Shown piece by piece: positions 60,240 to 64,000 of a DNA stretch of 64,000 nt. This DNA comes from Oasisia sp. SBJ-2009 (lineage: Eukaryota > Annelida > Polychaeta > Sabellida > Siboglinidae): contig OZ024856.1 in assembly GCA_964017155.1 (NCBI GenBank), forward strand, positions 3,061,701 through 3,125,700, read 5' to 3'. The notes under the pieces were generated by a model. That model ran no database searches and was not told where the DNA came from. It saw only the letters and a list, made by a program, of their open reading frames with translations. The stretch's first letter is position 1, and each line of letters begins with the position of its first letter. Position numbers and translations under genes: made by a program.

Positions 60240-61890
60240 AAAGGGACTGGCTATTTAGCGAGCTGCTCGGGAAATAGCAGTCCGACATCGCCTTATTTGT
60301 CGAGCTGCTCGGGAAATAAGGGACCGACCTCGCCTTATTTCTCGAGCAGATCTGGATATGCGTATTCGTGCACTTAGGAGTATTGTTATGGCATGTAAGT
60401 TGACAGACTAACTGTTTGTAGTAAATGTAACGCTGCTGGAAAGTTTCCTGTCTGTATTTGTCCGTTCTGATGAGAAATAGGTCCCTATCGATGTAACGTC
60501 ATTGAGTTAATGAACCCTCCCTGTGTTGGCTTGTTGTGCTGCTGATGGGCCGCTGATAGCAAGGTCGCGTGAAAGCCGCAGTGTATATGTCTGGGAGTTG
60601 TATCACAAATAAAGAACTTCATAAAGCGTTCTCATGTACAGTTATTGAACATACGAAGCAAAGAACGTGTGACAATCGACAGTTTTTATTTTGTCGAGCT
60701 GCTCGAGATATAACGCCAGATTCGTTAGGTATTTGTCGAGCTGCTCGAGAAATAGCGGCGACTCGTCTCGTTATTTGTCGAGCAGATTTTTTGCTGAATC
60801 TGTGAGCTCTTACAAAGGATTTTCGTGCACATGATAATTGTTAGTAGTAAATGCGATGCTGTTGGGTCGTTTCCTGCTTGTATGTATCCGTTTTCATGAG
60901 AAACAACGAGTTTTCTTAGCCATCGATCTGCTCGAGAAATAGCGGCGACTCGACTCGCTATTTGTCGAGCTGCTCGAGAAATAGCGGCGACTCGTCTCGT
61001 TGTTTGTCGAGCAGATGTTTTGATGAATCTGTGGGCTCTTACATAGGATTTTCGTGCACATACCAATTGTTAGTAGTAAATGTGATGCTGTTGGGTCGTT
61101 TCGTGCTTGTGTTTATCCGTTTTCATGAGAAACAACGAGTTTGTTTAGCCATCGATCTGCTCGAGAAATAGCGGCGACTCGACTCGCTATTTGTCGAGCT
61201 GCTCGAGAAATAGCGGCGACTCGACTCGTTATTTGTCGAGCTGCTCGAGAAATAGCGGCGACTCGTCTCGTTATTTGTCGAGCAGATTTTTCAATGAATC
61301 TTTGGGCTCTTACAAAGGATTTTCTTGCACATACTAATTGTTGGTAGTAAATTTGATGCTGTCGGGTCGTTTCCTGCTTGTCTTTATCCGTTTTCATGAG
61401 AAACAACGAGTTTTCTTAGCCATCGATCTGCTCGAGAAATAACGCCAACTCGACTCGCTATTTGTCGAGCTGCTCGAGAAATAGCGGCGACTCGTCTCGT
61501 TATTTGTCGAGCAGATTTGTTAATGAATCTGTGGGCTCTTACAAAGGATTTTCGTGCACATACTAATTGTTAGTAGTAAATGCGATGCTGTTGGGTCGTT
61601 TCCTGCTTGTATGTATCCGTTTTCATGAGAAACAACGAGTTTTCTTAGCCATCGATCTGCTCGAGAAATAGCGGCGACTCGTCTCGTTATTTGTCGAGCA
61701 GATTTGTTAATGAATCTGTGGGCTCTTACAAAGGATTTTCTTGCACATACTAATTGTTGGTAGTAAATTTGATGCTGTCGGGTCGTTTCCTGCTTGTCTT
61801 TATCCGTTTTCATGAGAAACAACGAGTTTTCTTAGCCATCGATCTGCTCGAGAAATAACGCCAACTCGACTCGCTATTTGTCGAGCTGCT
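60240..61890. repeat. Complex tandem array: 42-bp units inside about 190-270-bp blocks
   Basis: The 42-bp unit centres on the near-palindrome tatttgtcgagctgctcgag and includes aatagcggcgactcg. One to three of these alternate with a longer block (tgaatctgtgggctctt, gatgctgttgggtcgtt, catgagaaacaacgagt, tagccatcgatctgctcg). At least five blocks are visible (from about 60,680, 60,900, 61,135, 61,400 and 61,620), and degenerate units occur from 60,250. The frames open on both strands derive from 42 being a multiple of three. Confidence 0.9.
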
Positions 61891-64000
61891 CAATGACCCA
61901 AGGAAAGTATGCCTCGTTCTCGTTTGACAGATTAGTTATCAGAAATCATCGCCCACTGTCGTGTGGTTTGCTATCTAGGCCGCCTACTCGTTCTTCATAT
62001 TTGATCCTCTGAACGGCCTATAACTGAATATGGATTTCATCTATACGAAGTTGTGTGACGTGACTCGTGTAATTGATTATGTAATGCGAGGCATATCCAA
62101 GTGTGATTAATATGCATAATCAACATTTGCTTTGTATTTACGTTGGATTTGTATACATTTTCAGCGTTGTACCGATGCTGAAAAGAAGCAGGATATGACA
62201 GTTGAACCAACATCAAAATATGTCCATGTTGTTACCATGTCAGCTAATACATACATGATTATACTACGGACGGTCAAATGAGATGAAAATGTGTAGTTGC
62301 AAAAGTTGTCCGTTTTCCAAAAGCCACAATTATTGAACAAAGTAGGCCACGTAAATGCTTTTGGCATGATGTCTTGTGATAAATACAAAGCAAATGTTGA
62401 TGACGCATACTAATCACACTTGGATATGCCTCGCATTACATGATCAATTACACGAGTCACGTCACACAACTTCGTGTAGATGAAATCCATATTCAGTTAT
62501 AGGCCGTTCAGATCGAGGATCACATATGAAGAACGAGTAGGCGGTCTAGATAGCAAACCACACGACAACGGGCGATGATTTCTGATAACTAATCTGTCAA
62601 AGGAGAACGAGGCGTACTTTCCTTGAGTCATTGCGTTTCTTTACAACACTCAGTTAATAGTTTTCACACACGTCAGGTCTTTCAGTTTAACGAGTCGCAG
62701 TTTGTGTAGCAGATGCTCGCGGGAGTTAAACAATATAACCGTCGCTACCACGGATCGTGTCTTCTTCCCATTCACAATGCAAGTCTGCAGGTAAGCCGGA
62801 ATTGCCTGCGTAGCAATATAGAAACAGGATGAATACGTTAGTGTCATCGCATATTATGCTGACGCTGAGCTACTTGGGTCATTTGTTCAACTGCCATCAC
62901 GTCCTCCTCTTCATGTGTCGTTGTAAATTCGTCTTTTGTGTTGTTGTCTGTAGTTACTGAGATGAAGCCTACCCCATGTTCCCTGTATCATTCGATCCTA
63001 GTTGGTCTCACAAACGTGCAGTTTAGGCTGTTGTTACCTTGCAAATGACACTTCCTCCAGGATACATAAGCGGTGTGATACACGAGATATTGGAAACAAT
63101 GAACATAGTGAATTGGCGGCATCCTATTAATATATATAATTTGCATATTTTAGTAACACCTCGTGTGTGCCATAGTGAAATCATTCGGACTCCGCACATA
63201 TCAAAAGTATAGAAATGCAAACAAACATTGAACATACTGCAGCATTTCATTGCCCAACCAATTCATCGACGCATTTCAGTGATTAGCCGAAGCAAAACTA
63301 TAATTAATAACCCCTAAGATGCTTCCAGAGTTATTGAATGTTTCTCAATCCATTAAAAGATCAAATTCATGCATACAAATTATCCAGGTAAGTCTTCACA
63401 TCTTTGATGTGATTCAAATAAAGAGAACATAAGAATATACATTCCACATTCATTACATTCAATATAGAAAAGCCAACGTTTGTGCGGCAGTTCATGGGTT
63501 AGATAATGTGTGTCGTTCAAAACACCGCCTTTGAAGGCAACCAAATGGCAAGTGTTTGGGTCTATGCACCTAAACGTTTTCAGAAATCATAATCACAAAC
63601 ATAAGTTTGTGTGATTAGCGCCATTTTCAAATAACGTCAGTATTTTCTACTCCAGACAATAAATCGCTCATCGAATTTGTTAGAGCAAGATATCTGTCTG
63701 GATGATACCGGTCATATCTTCACAATTTTCCTCTATGTGATTCCCGAGTTAACCACTAATGTGAAATTGTTGACTCTAGCTGAAAGTGATTAGTATTAAC
63801 ACCTTTAGGTGCATTAGACCAAAATATGCCTTTGGTTCCCTTTAATATTATTAGGACCACAATTCCCGGCAAACAAGGAACTATACTAGTTTTGAGCCAG
63901 TTCGACTTGTGTCTGTTCTACCGGAACGTAACTTTACATGAATTCACGTAATATAATACTAATATATATGCAGCAATGCACGACCGCATATGCACGCCTT
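61891..64000. repeat. Third FUT-region copy: centre and right arm, running off the window
   Basis: 61,891-62,110 matches about 42,125-42,350. A loop at 62,161-62,285 is the reverse complement of about 42,365-42,465. From 62,390 to the end it matches 42,520-43,865 in the same direction, and it also keeps the 330-bp segment that the right arm of the main palindrome has lost. The sequence at the window edge (gaccgcatatgcac) corresponds to 43,842. Confidence 0.9.
62777..62790 (+). CDS. Probable first coding exon of a third FUT gene (main exon outside window)
   Basis: ATGCAAGTCTGCAG followed by donor GTAAGC, the same exon as 42881-42894 with Arg2 replaced by Gln. It lies in the matching place of the third copy. 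If the intron length is similar, the main exon would start about 2.6 kb beyond the right edge, on the plus strand. Confidence 0.55.

Noticed and set aside
60569..61822. Basic Arg/Ala/Ser repeat proteins on both strands
   Set aside because: They are translations of the 42-bp tandem unit and change frame between blocks.

Overview
The window looks like nuclear DNA of an invertebrate animal. There are split exons with consensus splice sites, no compact operons, several LINE families (CR1-like, RTE, Rex1/L2-like), a Ty3/Gypsy element, a MULE remnant, MITEs and very long microsatellites. A CR1-type LINE carrying a PHD finger and a 2A peptide, together with a family of fucosyltransferases, suggests a lophotrochozoan, perhaps a mollusc. 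That is inference; no host gene here fixes the species.

Layout. (1) About 1-23,120, CpG-poor by eye: the 5' end of a minus-strand gene of the Girdin/Daple (CCDC88) family. I assign three exons (23070-23123, 21126-21208, 18809-18914). They join in phase into the N-terminal HOOK domain. The rest is intron-like DNA with MITEs, LINE tails, minisatellites and a MULE remnant. The third exon's last 21 nt plus its splice donor are repeated 15 more times in the following intron. (2) 23,124-24,000: CpG-richer, probable promoter of that gene. (3) 24,020-29,330: a CR1-type LINE (2A + PHD + endonuclease + RT) with a 5'-truncated RTE LINE nested in it. (4) 29,330-36,650: repeats, a LINE tail, a MITE inside an older repeat, a broken Rex1/L2-like LINE, and fold-back elements. 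(5) About 37,090-48,240: an 11-kb imperfect palindrome holding two head-to-head GT10 alpha-1,3-fucosyltransferase genes. Their tiny first exons face each other across the centre (about 42,450). The right gene appears intact (469 aa, 14-nt first exon plus one large exon). The left gene has lost the start codon of its first exon. A 17-bp minisatellite with no AG dinucleotide has expanded from the right gene's 3' splice site. (6) 50,310-54,959: a full-length but defective Ty3/Gypsy element with LTRs and a 5-bp target duplication. (7) 55,680-57,573: a second Rex1/L2-like copy bounded by microsatellites. (8) 59,220-64,000: part of a third copy of the palindromic FUT region, including a first exon, with a complex tandem array in place of much of its left arm. 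A further FUT main exon is predicted just past the right edge.

Only the CCDC88-type gene and the FUT cluster are supported as host genes. Most of the remaining identifiable sequence comes from transposable elements and tandem repeats. The theme worth following is tandem-repeat expansion seeded exactly at splice sites (a donor in the CCDC88-type gene, an acceptor in FUT), and palindromic multiplication of a fucosyltransferase with a shared central promoter region.
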